Of a stretch of 46,714 nt of DNA, positions 1-14,124 are shown one piece after another (positions within the stretch are counted from its first letter, which is position 1; every line of letters starts with the position of its first letter). The notes under the pieces are model-generated. The model made no database searches and was not told the DNA's origin. It worked only from the letters and a program-made list of their open reading frames with translations. The position numbers and the translations under genes were made by a program. The stretch comes from Irineochytrium annulatum (lineage: Eukaryota > Chytridiomycota > Chytridiomycetes > Chytridiales > Chytridiaceae), in contig JADGJL010000082.1 of NCBI GenBank assembly GCA_027600665.1, positions 1 to 46,714 on the forward strand, in the 5' to 3' direction.

Positions 1-243
1 CCCCCCACCCCATGGGTGGTGAGACTTCCCGTTGTGGTACTTCCGCTTCCGGTTACGGTGCGCTGCGTTCCCCAGCACGACGATGATGAGGACCACCGAT
101 ACTGCGAATACTAGCAAAGTCCACCATCCACATTCGCCCGCCAATGCCGGCAGTAACGGCGAGGACGCGTAAATTTCGTCTGGCGTAACCTCTCCGGAAT
201 GACATCTCAAGCTCTTAGGTCGCGGTTGGTGGACAGCGTGGCA
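1..243 (-). CDS. possible single-pass membrane protein, partial at left edge
   Basis: On the minus strand a frame stays open from about 240 to the window edge. It contains a hydrophobic stretch (around LLVFAVSVVLIIVVLG) followed at once by a basic, His/Arg/Lys-rich segment, the usual look of one transmembrane helix and a cytoplasmic tail. A stop lies just upstream in the same frame and there is no clear ATG, so at least one upstream exon would be needed, yet only about 160 bp separate it from the V-ATPase gene. The C-terminus would lie off the window. I do not recognise the family. Chance openness in GC-rich DNA cannot be excluded. Confidence 0.3.
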
Positions 244-405
244 CTTTCAGTTCATTATTATGATCATTGGACGTCTTTTTCGCACGATAATCATTTTGAA
301 GCGATCGAAGGTGGGTTGCCCGCGCACGCGATCTGTACTTTGGTCGCTAAACAGATGGGCTTGTAAGCGGGCATTCGTCTTGACGTTTTCTTTGCAGATC
401 AAAGA

Positions 406-1236
406 ATGGCGAACCGCGGCTTAAACGACAATGAGGTCGCGACGGAGATGTCGAAGATGGTAGGCTTCTGCTCGACAGCTTAGTCTGACGTCGCCCCACA
501 GGTCTCCTTCATTAAACAGGAGGCCCTCGAGAAAGCTCGCGAGATAAAGGTCAAAGCCGATGAGGAATTCAACATTGAGAAGGCCAAGCTTGTTCGTCAG
601 GAGACAATCGCGATAGAATCGTTTTATCAGAAAAAGATGAAGCAGGCGGAGGTCTCGAGGAAGATGTGCGTATTAGTTTGATACGACGGCGTGCTGGTTT
701 GGGCTCATTGGTATTGTCAGCGCCCAATCGAATCACGTTAACAAGAACCGACTTCGGGTTCTGCAGGCCCGTCAACAAGTTCTGGACGATCTCCTCCAGG
801 ATGCTCGCAGCCGACTTACGCAGATATCCTCGGACCCCACTAAATACCAAAAGTTGTTGACGGATCTGCTTTTGCAAACCTTCTATCAGTTGATGGAGCA
901 GAACGTGCATGTGCAGTGCAGGAAGAAGGACGTCGAGGTTGTGCAATCTGCTATTGGAGAGGCGAAGAAGACCTTCGAGTCAAAGCTGAAGAATGCTTCA
1001 GTTACTGCTGTGGTAGATAAGGAGAGCTTTTTGCCAGATGCAAGCGCTGGTGGCGTCATTGTGTCCGCCTTCGACGGCCGCATCCGCATTGCCAACACGT
1101 TGGAGGCGCGCGTTGAGCTTTTGGCAGAGGCGGTAAGATCGGTTTATTGTAAAAGTGTGCTCAGATCTTATAGATGTTGCCTGATATTCGCATTTTACTG
1201 TTCGGGCCGTCGACTCAGCGCACATTCTACAACTGA
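406..1236 (+). CDS. VMA4: V-type H+-ATPase subunit E
   Basis: Subunit E is part of the peripheral stalk of the vacuolar proton pump, linking the catalytic V1 head to the membrane Vo sector. Exons 406-459, 502-665, 721-1132 and 1174-1236 give 230 residues, close to the yeast protein (233). The N-terminal helix carries the family signature (FIKQEALEKAREIKVKADEE, then EFNIEKAKLV), then a KNRLRVLQAR helix. The C-terminal domain holds a GGVIVSAFDGRIRIANTLEAR block, here with a short tail MLPDIRILLFG. The start sits where the family begins, with MSKM joined by a 42-nt intron to the FIKQEA helix. Introns are 42, 55 and 41 nt. A pyrimidine-rich stretch ending in cag at 396 just before the ATG may be a 5'-UTR intron acceptor. 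Family assignment is secure. Confidence 0.95.
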
Positions 1237-1288
1237 GCATTACACAAATATATCTATACTGTTTTTAAAAGCCGTCCTTTGCGTGCAT

Positions 1289-3169
1289 TTACCCCTCCCT
1301 GTGTGCATTCAAGGCCTTCACTTTTTCCTCGCATTCAGCGCGAGTGATATTCGGATTTTCAAGCTGCCACTCCATGACGCGATCAAGGAAGCCCTTAATC
1401 TTTGGTCCACTCGCGATATTCAATAAAGCCATTACCTCAGAGCCCTGTTTCAAGGTAATTAAACAAAGAAGGTGGTCCGCTGCCTACATTTAAAAGGTGC
1501 TTCGTGTCATGGGCATTATCCAAATTGTTTCTGTGAATTTCAAAGCTTAAAGCGGCATAGTTGTGTACAATATCCGGAACTGCATCGACGGCGATTGATG
1601 ACATCTCACAGGCCAACGCGAAAATGAATGCCAGGTACCACTTCCCTCCCAAACTTCTAACGCCGGTTTGGGATAAGCCCAACTGGCGCACAAATTTGCC
1701 CAACTCTAGACGAGACAAAGGGGACGTTCGGTTTTTGTGAGTAGTCTCACGTATAACCGGAGCGGAGTCCACGATCTTGACGCACCAATCTGCGTCCTCA
1801 GTCGAGTACTGGAAGTTGTTACGCTTGTAAATAATCACATGTTACCACGCACCTTTACAGATGATAAAACGATGTATTTCGTAATAGAAAGCGTCTTATT
1901 CTTCTCCGCGTATGTGCGACCGCCAAATGGCAAAAGGCATGCCGCTAAAAACAGAAATCGCACGTCCTCGGAAGATAAGGGCAAAGCACTACCGGGTACA
2001 ACGGTCGAAAGGGATTCGCTACGAAGTAAAACGTCAAGGGCCTTCGCAACAGAGAGACTCAATGTGACATCGATAGTCTCCGTCGCGGGTAGTTTCGATT
2101 CAGGGACAGAAAAGATCTCGGAGAAGAAGCCATAATCGTGGATGAGCTCGATAGATTTGAGAGGGTGCGGTCCCTTCAGCATCTTATCCAACTCAATGCC
2201 AACGCGTTCTCTGCTTATCTTTGTCCGAAAGGAATGCCGAATATTCAGATCCTCACAAGCTTCACGAATGTCGTCCTCAATAGTGAAATTAAACCGACTA
2301 GCGAAGCGAAGGACCCTCAAAATTCGCAAAGGGTCGTCTATAAATGTCTCTTTCGGAGGCATCGGTGTCCTTATGTGCCCCCGCTCCAGGTCGCGCAGCC
2401 CGTGCTTTGTGAAATCTTCGACTTGATTCGTGTGAAGGTTATAAAACAGCGAGTTTATCGTAATATCTCTCCGTATGGCGTCTTCCTCAGGTGTCCCGTA
2501 CTCCTTTTGACGGTGGTTAATGACAAAAAGTTTCCTTTACTGTACCATCACGGGAATCCGGCTGCCCTCACAGTATCGCTCGGTTCTCAAGTTGACGAAG
2601 TCAATCGGCTGATTGTACACTTTCAAATGAGCCGTCTCCAAATGCTTCGACTGCTCCGGGTTGCGGCTAATCCTGGCGACACCCCCCGTCACCAAGCCCT
2701 GCTGCTTCATCCACGCGTTGACTGCGTTCGCGAACTCGAAACCCATAATGTTGTCCAAGGCAACGTCAATATCATCGCTCTCGCTTCCTAGCAGCTGCAT
2801 TGGCCTCAGTTTGCAACCCGTCCACTTCTGTTCTTGTACCTTGTCCCTGACCCATCCTCCAGCAATACGAAGAGTGACCGGACGCGCTTGCGAGCTGTTT
2901 CGCGCATTAATCTCCGCCGCGACAGTGACGAGGAGCTTGCAGATCTGCTGCTCGAGGTCCGTCAGTCGCGGGATCGTCCGCATAATGACGTTCGCCAGTA
3001 TTTGACCTTCGTTTGCTCTGCCAGTCAATGCAATGGAGCGCGTCATCCAAGAATACAGGATCGGCGTGGCATCAATCGCAGCGCATCCACTGGCTGGGAA
3101 GAATGTATTCCAGGCAACCCTGCTCGAGGGCGTCTTGCTGACGGTTGAGATATCGAATGCAGGATTCAC
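1289..3169 (-). CDS. CCA1: tRNA nucleotidyltransferase (CCA-adding enzyme)
   Basis: Adds or repairs the 3' CCA end of tRNAs; in fungi one gene usually serves cytosol, nucleus and mitochondria. Exons 3169-2546, 2503-1853, 1823-1488 and 1444-1289 give 588 residues. The class II polymerase head is clear: LRIAGGWVRDK, the metal-binding DDIDVAL motif, then YGTPEEDAIRRDITINSLFYN and DDPLRILRVLRFASRF. The C-terminal exon gives the usual helical body end (VMALLNIASGPKIKGF, then WQLENP). Introns are about 42, 29 (or 35 with an alternative donor) and 43 nt. The first ATG gives about 60 residues before the head domain, room for a mitochondrial presequence, with a second Met at about residue 42 as a possible internal start. 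Converges with the VMA4 gene, 52 bp between stops. Confidence 0.93.
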
Positions 3170-3184
3170 GGTTGCCGCTTGTAA

Positions 3185-3650
3185 TCAACCCCCCTGAGTA
3201 ACATTTAAATAGATACTGAGCGCAGAAGCTGCCCCGCATACGTCCTCCAGGGCTGCGTCCGCACTCTCCGAAATACGACCACACTTGCGAGTGCCTTTTG
3301 AAAGCATGGACGGACTTCTCAACTCTGTTAGTGGGGAATATCGCAATAAGTTCCAAGAAAGGCTTTGTGATAAGCTGAACAGGGTCGCTCAGGATCAGGA
3401 AGGCAGCGAGTAGATATATCATCTTTAATCTACTAAATTATTTAAGAGGTTGACCTCATGCACTAAATAAACCAAGCATTCAACAAGAAAGTACTTTTTT
3501 GTGGTTTTGAATGCCCGTAGGTAATCGGCGTCCATACTTGCTTGAGGCCGTCCTTGCGCGGTGGCAGAGGGAACTTGTGCAACTGAGAGGTACATCGGTT
3601 CGGCGGCAAAACCTTTTTCAAGCAGCACGATGACGTCCTCCTTCGCTTCT
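3185..3650. other. unresolved coding-like segment, either strand
   Basis: Both strands hold open frames that look like protein. On the minus strand, 3650-3425 reads as a Lys/Glu-containing segment (with PSATAQGRPQASMDADYLRAF) ending at a possible donor near 3428; a second minus frame ends with a stop at 3185, 15 bp before the CCA1 start. On the plus strand, about 3211-3420 reads as a coiled-coil-like segment (SMDGLLNSVSGEYRNKFQER) bounded by a tag acceptor-like site and a stop. No family is recognised and neither strand has a complete model with an ATG. Transcript data would decide. Confidence 0.25.
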
Positions 3651-3813
3651 ACTTCTATTTTAGATATGCATGGTCAGGTGAAGATGGGAAACGGATGACA
3701 GAATTTTTTGGTGGTTTTTATTTGCACTCCATAGTTCGCGAAGAAACATGGAAGCGAATATGCACTAGTCTATCAGTAAGCTCCCCACCAATATCTATCC
3801 TTGTACAAGGCCT

Positions 3814-6608
<2,795 letters not shown>

Positions 6609-6866
6609 GCTTGAGGGCTGATGCTTCGGTCGGAGAAGTCCGAACGATTCAAGCTTCCATGAGGCATATCCATTTCAACAATCGCAACATTTGTTCTGAA
6701 GCATTTATTCACCGCACTGCGTGACCATGAGAGTGTCTGTGGAGTTCACGACAACACGACGTAAAGGAAGAAAAGACAAATAGAGAACAACAATTCATAA
6801 GAGGGATCCATTCAGCAGGGACCACGCTCAATTTGCGTATCACCAACAATAACATGAAAAAAGGTT

Positions 6867-8093
6867 CTAATTCTCCTTCACATTCAACCTCCCCATCTCC
6901 GGCTTAATCGACCCCGTGTTCTCCCCTAAAAACAACCCCAACCTCCCAATGAACTTTTCGACCCGCCCGTCAAACCCGCTCAAACTGTGAAAGAACCTCC
7001 GGACCCTGTTCCTGATCGTCCCCTGGTACGTGATGTACAGCAGGCACCCTTTGCCGCCATTGATGGGCTCGAGCTCGAACGTCCAGGTCTCGGTAGACGC
7101 GGGGACAGTGGGCGGGTAGAAGAGGGGCGCGGCGGGGAGGTTGAGGACGTTGCTGGCGCTGCTCTTCTTTACTGGTGCGGCCGCGTCCGTCCCGGCCATC
7201 TCCTTGCCGTCGGCATCTTTAGCCTCCCTCGCCTTCTTAGCCTCTTCTTTGGCGTCCAACTTGGCCTTCTTGGTCATCTCGGAGTTAATGTTGGCGGCCA
7301 CAGGCGCGCCTTGCATGACCATTGGCTGGGCGTACTGGATGGGAGTGTAGTCCGGGTGGGTCTTGCGGACAAGGAGTTCCTTCGGGATCTGTAGATGATG
7401 TCAGCGACAAGCGCGCAAGTGATAGCAAGGATGTATATATACCACTTCGGTGACCTCATAAGGGCCCTTGGTTGTCATGCCCGACACTTCGGCGTGCGCG
7501 AACCCGACCTTTACGTCCCCGTTCTCAACAGCGGCCTCCTGCTCCTTACCCTTCACGATTTTCACAGACCCCACATCATCCCTCCACGCCGGATAACCCA
7601 TCACGTCCACAATGGCCTTCCACACCTGCTCCGGCTTCCTCGCCTTGAACCTGGCGGCCCGCACGATGACGTGCTCCTCCTTGAGTAGGTAGCCCATGGC
7701 AAAGATGAGGAAGTACGTGTTCACGCCCAGGATCACGACCGACGCGATGAGGATGTATTGGATGTTGTTGCCCACAAAGCGGACGGCGCGGTTGAAGAGG
7801 CCCGGTCCCTCCTCGACGGCGAACTCATCGTCAGAGTCGTCTTCGAGATCGAGGTGCGAGAACGCGTAGGAAGCGTCGTCGTGATGGCGGGCGGCCTCGG
7901 CGATGGGGAAGTCTTCGTAGGCGTCCTCGTAGGGGTCCACGTCATCGTATGCATGCGCGGATGCACCGACGATGAGGCCGTAGGATGATGAGGACGGGAC
8001 GATGGAGAGGAGGCAGGGCACAAAGACCAGCAATATCAGGGCCAGCGTGGAGAGTGGCGGGAGCGAGGCGGCCCGCATCGTCGAGCTCGGCAT
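6867..8093 (-). CDS. membrane-anchored SRPBCC/START-like protein
   Basis: Exons 8093-7443 and 7388-6867 give 390 residues. An N-terminal signal-like hydrophobic stretch (about residues 10-40) is followed by an acidic, Asp/Glu-rich segment, then a membrane helix (ILIASVVILGVNTYFLIFAM, about 118-137). A START-like ligand-binding fold follows, with the characteristic opening RKPEQVWKAIVDVMGYPAWR and later strands (TWTFELEPINGGKGCLLYIT, then a helix FIGRLGLFLGE). A Lys/Glu/Ala-rich insert near residues 260-300 splits the fold. Such domains bind hydrophobic ligands; the membrane anchor suggests lipid handling at an internal membrane, which is inference. The 54-nt intron has a gtatat donor. It is divergent from the TPR gene with 127 bp between starts. 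I do not recognise a named orthologue. Confidence 0.8.
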
Positions 8094-8220
8094 GTTGGAG
8101 AGTTAAGGAGAAATGACGATCTCTCAACCAGCTCCAGCATCTTTTTTTGGTTCCACAAAACGAGGTGCAAGTCTTTTCTTCCAAGCCTATCCTTCGAGCA
8201 CGCACACCTCGAATTTGAAA
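8094..8220. promoter_or_regulatory. divergent promoter region, SRPBCC / TPR genes
   Basis: The 127 bp between two divergent start codons must hold both 5' UTRs and core promoters. It contains a T-run (8143-8149) but no TATA box or other motif I can name. Confidence 0.4.
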
Positions 8221-9773
8221 ATGCCTCGCAGGGAGAAGGAGAAGCCCGGGCCGCAGGTGCCGACGAACGCGGAGGAGTGGCTCGAGCAGGCGTCGAGCCT
8301 CGAGGATAAGGGCGATCGATACCGCGACGGGGAGAAGGCGCGCAGATTTTATGAGCAGTCCTGCGAATGCTATGAGCGGGCTGCGGCCCTGCAGCCGCAT
8401 GCCGACACGTTATATAACTGGTGAGCATTCTCGTTTTATCGGCTGCTTACGATGTGCCAATCTTGAATGCTATAACAGGGGCCGCCTCCTTCTCCTGCTC
8501 GCTGAATTCAAGAACACCCTACCCCCCCCACCAACGCGAAACCCTCCTCATGCGATCCATCACTTGCCACCGCTCCGCCCTGCAGTTGGGCGACCCAGAC
8601 AACACCGACGCGCTCTTCAACATCGCACAGGCCGTCCGGAGCCTTCTAGAGGAGGGCGCGGCGAACAGCGAGTCCCTCGGCGCCGAGGCCGACGCGGCAC
8701 TGGAGAAAGTGCTAACCTTGCAGGCGGCCGAGTGGGAAGCGGCGCGGGCTGCCGGCGGGGCGGACGCGATGGCGGTAGAGGCTGACGCGGCACCGGCGGT
8801 GGAGGAGGCGGATGCGATGGAGGACGACGGGGATGAGGGATATGAGGAGGCCGCCGACGAGAAGGAGCCAGTGACGCCCTCGGTCATCATCGACACGCTC
8901 GTGGCACATGTGCAGCTGCTCACGCTAATGGGACCGTTGTCAACCAACCCGTCGGAATTCTTCGATCGCGCGGACGCGAAACTGACCGCGACGGTGTCTT
9001 GGATCGCCCTGCTGGCGGGCGGGTCGGAGCCGGCGGATGTAGGGATCGCGGCCGCGGCGGTGATGAGGGCGAGGGGGGAGCATGCGTTGAGCGTCGGTGA
9101 CGCCTCGTGGGTGGAGTGGTTTAAAATGGCGAGAGCGAGGCTGGAGGGCGTGCATGGCGCTGAGGCCGCGGCGGATAAGGGAGATCTGGAGGTCGGGTTA
9201 GCGGAGGGGTGGATGGCCGCCGGGGCGATACCCGGGCTAGCTGTGGTGGGACAATGGGTCGCGTCATCTGGCGTAGCATTTGGATCCGGGTCCAGCAGCG
9301 GTGCCGAGTCGGAGCAGCAGGTCATGATCGCGCGACTCCGGGACGTATACACGGCTGCCTCCCGGAGCTTCTCGGCCGCCCACGCGTTGGAGCCGGCGAA
9401 TGCTTCCGTGCTGGTGCGGCTGGCGGACGTGGAGGGGTCGCGGTCGTTGCTGTACCCTGTGTCGGAGAAGACTCGCACGACGCTGATCTCGAACGCGCTA
9501 GTGTACTATAAGAGGGCGTTGGCAGCACTTAGCGTCCCGTTCCCGCTGCCGATCAGACTTCAGGCTACGAACGATGAGGAGGCGTGTGTGAAGGCGCTCA
9601 TCGGGGTTGCAAAGTGCGTTTCGCAGGCGGAGACTGTCAGCGATGCGGATCTAAAGGTGTGTAGGAGCTGTCTGGAGGCCGTGAAGCGGAGGGGCGCGAG
9701 TCTCGAGGAATCGGAGCTGGCTCTGGAGTTTGGATCACCAGCAATGGAGATTGTTAAAAAGTTATTTGGTTGA
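8221..9773 (+). CDS. TPR-repeat protein with apparent frameshift
   Basis: Exon 1 (8221-8420) encodes a tetratricopeptide-like pair of helices (EEWLEQASSLEDKGD, then FYEQSCECYERAAALQPHAD, then TLYNW). After a 58-nt intron, exon 2 (8479 on) continues WGRLLLLLAEFKN and then loses frame in a run of eight C (8522-8529). With seven C the frame would run directly into HQRETLLMRSITCHRSALQL, DPDNTDALFNIAQAV and onward to the stop at 9771, so the family-like sequence resumes at once. Downstream is an acidic low-complexity stretch, then more helices and an EPANASVLVRLADVEGSRSL TPR-like unit. Most likely a base-calling or assembly indel, otherwise a recent null allele. Function is not known; TPR arrays bind partner proteins. 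An AATAAA at 9783 lies 10 nt after the stop. Confidence 0.8.
8522..8529 (+). other. C8 homopolymer, frameshift site
   Basis: Eight consecutive C inside the TPR coding sequence. Frame is continuous on both sides only if one C is removed (or two added). No slippery heptamer with a downstream pairing structure was recognised. Confidence 0.7.
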
Positions 9774-9782
9774 AGAAAACAA

Positions 9783-9788
9783 AATAAA
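9783..9788 (+). terminator. AATAAA poly(A) signal of TPR gene
   Basis: Canonical hexamer 10 nt after the stop at 9773 and 37 bp before the next same-strand start codon. It is in an A-rich stretch, so it may be fortuitous, but it would let the TPR transcript end before the next gene. Confidence 0.4.
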
Positions 9789-9824
9789 AAACATCAAGAC
9801 CAACAAATCAAGAATTGTCAAAGT

Positions 9825-12800
9825 ATGTCACTCGGCATCTCGCTGCTAGCGCTCCTCGAGACTTCGGAGGCCGTTTTGAAGGCTCATTGCGCCGCGTATG
9901 CGCGGGGATTGACTAGTATGGAACGTGACAGCCTGCTTGCTTTTGAACTGACGGCCTTTTGCAGCTCCTGGCACAGCCAATCTGCGATCTATCGACACTT
10001 ACATTCACCAGGCTCAGGACAAGACACAAGCACTACGAGCCGTCTACGACCCGCTGCGGGAAAAAGTTAATTTCATTTTGTGTATTTTTTATTGTACTTC
10101 CACTCGGCTGCCGTAAATAGTGGACTGACATCTCTGATGGCAGGTGCTAAAGAAGAACCCCCATATCCGCGGCCGCTGCACCATTCTCCTCCACTGGCTC
10201 CTCACGGGCCCTCACGGCGCGTATCTCTCCACCTCTGTGCTCCTCCCCGACCTCACGTCCACCGACAAGAAGCAGAAGCTGGCCGTCGCGCTCGTTCTCA
10301 CCGACGTCCTCTCCCAACTCCCGCCTTCGCGCACCCCTGTTCCCAGCCAGCGTGAGCGGGATTTGAGGGCCCTGTTTGGTCCGTTGCTGGAAATTGTGGA
10401 GAATGACGGCGTTCTGGATCAGGAGCGGGGCGTGAGGATGGAAACGAGGCTGACGAGCGTGGCTGCGCATGTGGGGCTGGAGATGGTATCGAGGTGGTAT
10501 GAGGAGCTGGCGGGCGGCGGGCGTGACTTGGTCGTGAAGAACGGCGACGAAGAAGCGGCTGGACCCGCGCGGGAGAACTTCAGAGTTCTCATTGGAATGT
10601 CCGTACGGCTTTTGCGAGCGCTGCGACAGGTACGCGCCTGATAAGTGCAACAACTAGGTTGACAGGTAGTCTAGTATGACAGCAACCCGTTCAAGAACGC
10701 ATCAATCGACACGTGCTGTGAGTGTCTCCAAGCGCTGGCAAGCGCGATGGTACCCGACTCGACGACGGCTATGATGTTTTGGCAGGCTGTGGCGGGGGGT
10801 ATAAGCTCCAAGATCTTAAGCGTGAAGTTGCCGAAGTTGGAGTCAAAGGTGGCTAAGATGCTCGATGTCACTGAGGTTGGCGACATTGTGAGCAGTCAGC
10901 GGTAGTGTAATGTTTCAGTCAGATCCCGAATCGACGTTCTTCGCGGTCACGACGCTGTGCTTGGCGTTTAGCTTTCGCCCGTATGATGACTTCTGCACTA
11001 TAGCGGCATCGGATGCAATCGGTCCAAAGCTGTACGCACTCGTGTCCAAAAACGTTCGTGTTGACTTAAATTATTCTCTCTCTGATGCAGTTTCAGTGCA
11101 TGGTACCTGAAGCCCACTATGGTCGCTCCCTAGGCTTCATCCTCCTCCGCCAGCTCATCAGCATCTCGGGCCCAGACACTGTCCGGCCGATCGTGGAGCC
11201 CCTCCTTAACTTGCTGGACGACGACGACCTCTCAGCGGTGGACGCGGACGGGGTGGCAGGCATGCTGGCGGACTTTGCGACGAGCTTCCCTGAGGAGATC
11301 CTTATTGATGTGTTTTCGAGGCTGGATTCGGAGGAACCGGCGAAAAGAAGGAATGCGCTGAGGATTATTACGAGGATCTTCGAGATGAAGAGGGATGCGG
11401 TGTTGGGGGATGACCCGTTGCATAAGGGGTTAAGGTGATCAGCACTCTCTTACATTCGTTTATTTAATTACGTTTGTCGCTTTTCTGATATTGTGTAGAA
11501 AGTGCCTGCTACGGCATCTAATGCAACGATTGCACGACGAAGACGTTGGGCTCCGGCGTCAGTCGTCGCTTCTGTTTGCTTTCTTAGGTGGGGGCCTACT
11601 TGTGATTCCCTGGTGCTGACCCGTGTGTGCAGATCCCCACACCGTAATCACCGAGCTTTGTGGATACCTTGAGGATCGGGATGCGAGAGTTCGCTCGTCA
11701 GCCGAGCTGGCGCTGGTATCTACGCTCTCGTCACATCGCGCCAGCGTGGACGCGGCCATGGTGTTTCTGGAGTACATTAGGTATGTTGGCGGAGAGATTC
11801 GCGACGGTCTCAAATCCAACCTCCGGGCAGGTCCGTGCCGAAAGCGGCTGCGGAGAGCAAGTCGTCGGTGCCAGCAACGCCAGCGGAGATCAAAGCGCCG
11901 CAAAGTACAAAGGACAATAGTGAGTCCAACTTTTATCCAACGAGTTACATCTTAATATCACGTTAGAGAACATGCCGCGTCTCGACAGGCTGATGAACGT
12001 GACAAAGAAATGGAGCATATCTGTGGATCCAAAAGCCTGGCCCGCGATCGCATCCCGCCTCGTCGACAAGATGTATTCGGCGCCCGATGACGGCCTGGTA
12101 ATCCGTTTCGTAGCGTCCGTTGCGGAGTCGTGGGTCGATATAGCCACGGGCGCTGCGGTATTGTCGCGGGCGCTATCTATAATGAGAAGCCAACCGAGAT
12201 TAACGGATGAGCTATTGAACGACCCGTCGAGCGCGAGCGCGTTTTCGGTTAGGGATTTGTTGCTGCTGAGGCTCAGTCCCATGCTGGCGTTGAAGGTGTG
12301 AGGTTGTTTGTTTGCGGCGGGCCATTTAATGTGTTTCTTAGATGGTGCCTATAAGCGCACTCGGCTTGCTGGACGGTCATAAGGAGTTCTCAATTCGCAA
12401 TTACACATGCAATCCAGCGGTGGTTGATGCGGAGAGTTGTTACGGTGTCTATACCGACTCGAAAGTTCTCACAGAAACACTTGTCGATGAGCTCATCAAA
12501 AGGTGGGGTGGTGAATAAAGCACAAGGCGCGACGTAGTAACGGTCCATCAGATGTGAGCACCCCTTCGAGTATGACGAAGTAAGAAAACTAGCGGCGGAG
12601 TTATTGGGACACCTGCCTCTTGCAGTCACATCCAAGCTTCTCCAGGCGAAGCTGCGGACGGCGGTGGAGCACAAGGACGCCGCACTTGCTCGCTCTTATG
12701 TTTTCACGACGTATTGCATGCTGTGCGCTCAGGAGTCCGCCTGTATCGCTGTCGTTATAGAGCTTCTTCCGTTGCTTCTTGAGGTTCTCTCATGGCCCGG

Positions 12801-13718
12801 CGAAGGTAGTTCGCAGACGCGTTCGAGTGCTAATACCAATTACATAGAGCATGGGAAGGCGCAGGTCGGCTGTATCGAATGCCTGTCGATCGCCGTTGTT
12901 TTGCATCTAAAGGAACGCAGAGAAGTAAAGCGCCCTTTGATCGTGGATTTGGAGAACAGCTCCAACCTGGCGAAGGGCCACGAGCAAGATTTTGGTGTGA
13001 TTATAGATTTAATCAAGAGGCTGTTGCGACCGGGGTGGGCGACTACCGCCGGCGCGTTGACACAATTCGAAACTATTGCAGCTTGGTCAAAATCGCAGCC
13101 CCCGGATCTTCTTGAGCCAGCTATCACCACACCCATAGCGAACGTGATAACTACTGCCGTCAAGCGGCTTTGCGGAACTGATGATTTTACTCGCGCGGAT
13201 ATTGACCCCGCGAAGAAGGGGGACGTTCTCCGTATGTCGCAATATCTGTTGAGCAGTCTCATCGCTTTGGCGAACGCGCGCTCGGCGGGCGCAGAAGATT
13301 CACAGCTCTACGTCGCAGCGGCATGTTTTCAGGTGAATTGCGCACTTGTGCTCCTGCAAGTCGCTGAAAAATCCAACTAGGCAATTTTCTCAATAGCTTA
13401 TGTTCTGCGAGACGACCTGAAAGCCTCGCTGGTGGATTTAGTGGAAACATCTTTGAACGGTATTCGCTCTAGAAGTGCAATGGTTGGTGTTAGCGACATG
13501 ACTTTGAATCACTAATCCAATCGTTGAAGGTTCGGCTTGCGGCGTTAAAGCTTTTGGGCGCGTGTCTCTCATGTTCTAACGAAACGCTTACCTCCGTCAT
13601 CGGGCCTTTGGGGATGAATAAAGTCAAGCTTGCGGTGGCGTCCCGTTGCAATATCGAGTCGGACAAGCAGGTTCGCGAGCTGGCAGAGCGGATTATGCAT
13701 TCCTTTGAAAGGGCCTAG
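9825..13718 (+). CDS. large HEAT/ARM-like helical-repeat protein
   Basis: Fourteen exons (9825-9915, 9965-10065, 10144-10629, 10675-10887, 10919-11053, 11091-11434, 11499-11587, 11633-11780, 11831-11919, 11967-12295, 12342-12502, 12552-13332, 13381-13482, 13530-13718) sum to 3,258 nt, giving 1,085 residues. The whole length is alpha-helical with HEAT-like repeats: LRHLMQRLHDEDVGLRRQSS, LCGYLEDRDARVRSSAELAL, FEYDEVRKLAAELLGHLP and a final VRLAALKLLGACLSCS. A short Ala/Lys/Pro linker sits around residue 550. One intron is only 31 nt (10888-10918). No catalytic motif, signal peptide or membrane segment is visible, so it is likely a cytoplasmic or nuclear scaffold. I cannot assign it to a named HEAT family; MROH-like or another large scaffold is possible. 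Tandem with the TPR gene, 51 bp apart. Confidence 0.85.
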
Positions 13719-14124
13719 TCGATTTAAGCAGCACTTTGGCATTGGACCCTGTTCCATCGAGTGAAGATTCTTTGTTTAAAAGCACCTGCTTTCCGGCAGG
13801 CGCTATCTCACAGTGGCGCTGCGTTGGCCCAATTATTGACTACGCGGCACGCAAAACAGCGAATGGATTGATGGACATGCGCGGTGGCATTTCTTCATTT
13901 GAGCTATTTGCTGCGGAACCTGGTTTCTAGCTCGACCCGCAAGCAGTATTAATTAAAATTCACACCCGTCGCCGCGTACTCCACCATTTCTAGCACTTCT
14001 GTGTTCGTGCGATGCCTCGCTGGATCCAAGTGGACGCACACTCCCGCGTGCCGTCTGATGATGAAGGGGCTCCAGCCTGAACTTTGACCGTTGACAGGTT
14101 TCCTAATCGAGGCGGGAGGCCGCC
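13719..14124. other. intergenic, 406 bp
   Basis: Lies between the HEAT-repeat gene and the prominin-like gene on the same strand. It probably holds the prominin-like promoter and 5' UTR. An open frame at 13736-13930 (+) has no recognisable features. An upstream exon with a signal peptide for the prominin-like gene could hide here, but I found no clear one. Confidence 0.5.

Noticed and set aside
8519..9478. 319-codon open frame on the minus strand
   Set aside because: It is the antisense of the GC-rich TPR gene, Ser/Ala/Pro-rich without motifs; the plus strand gives the coherent protein.
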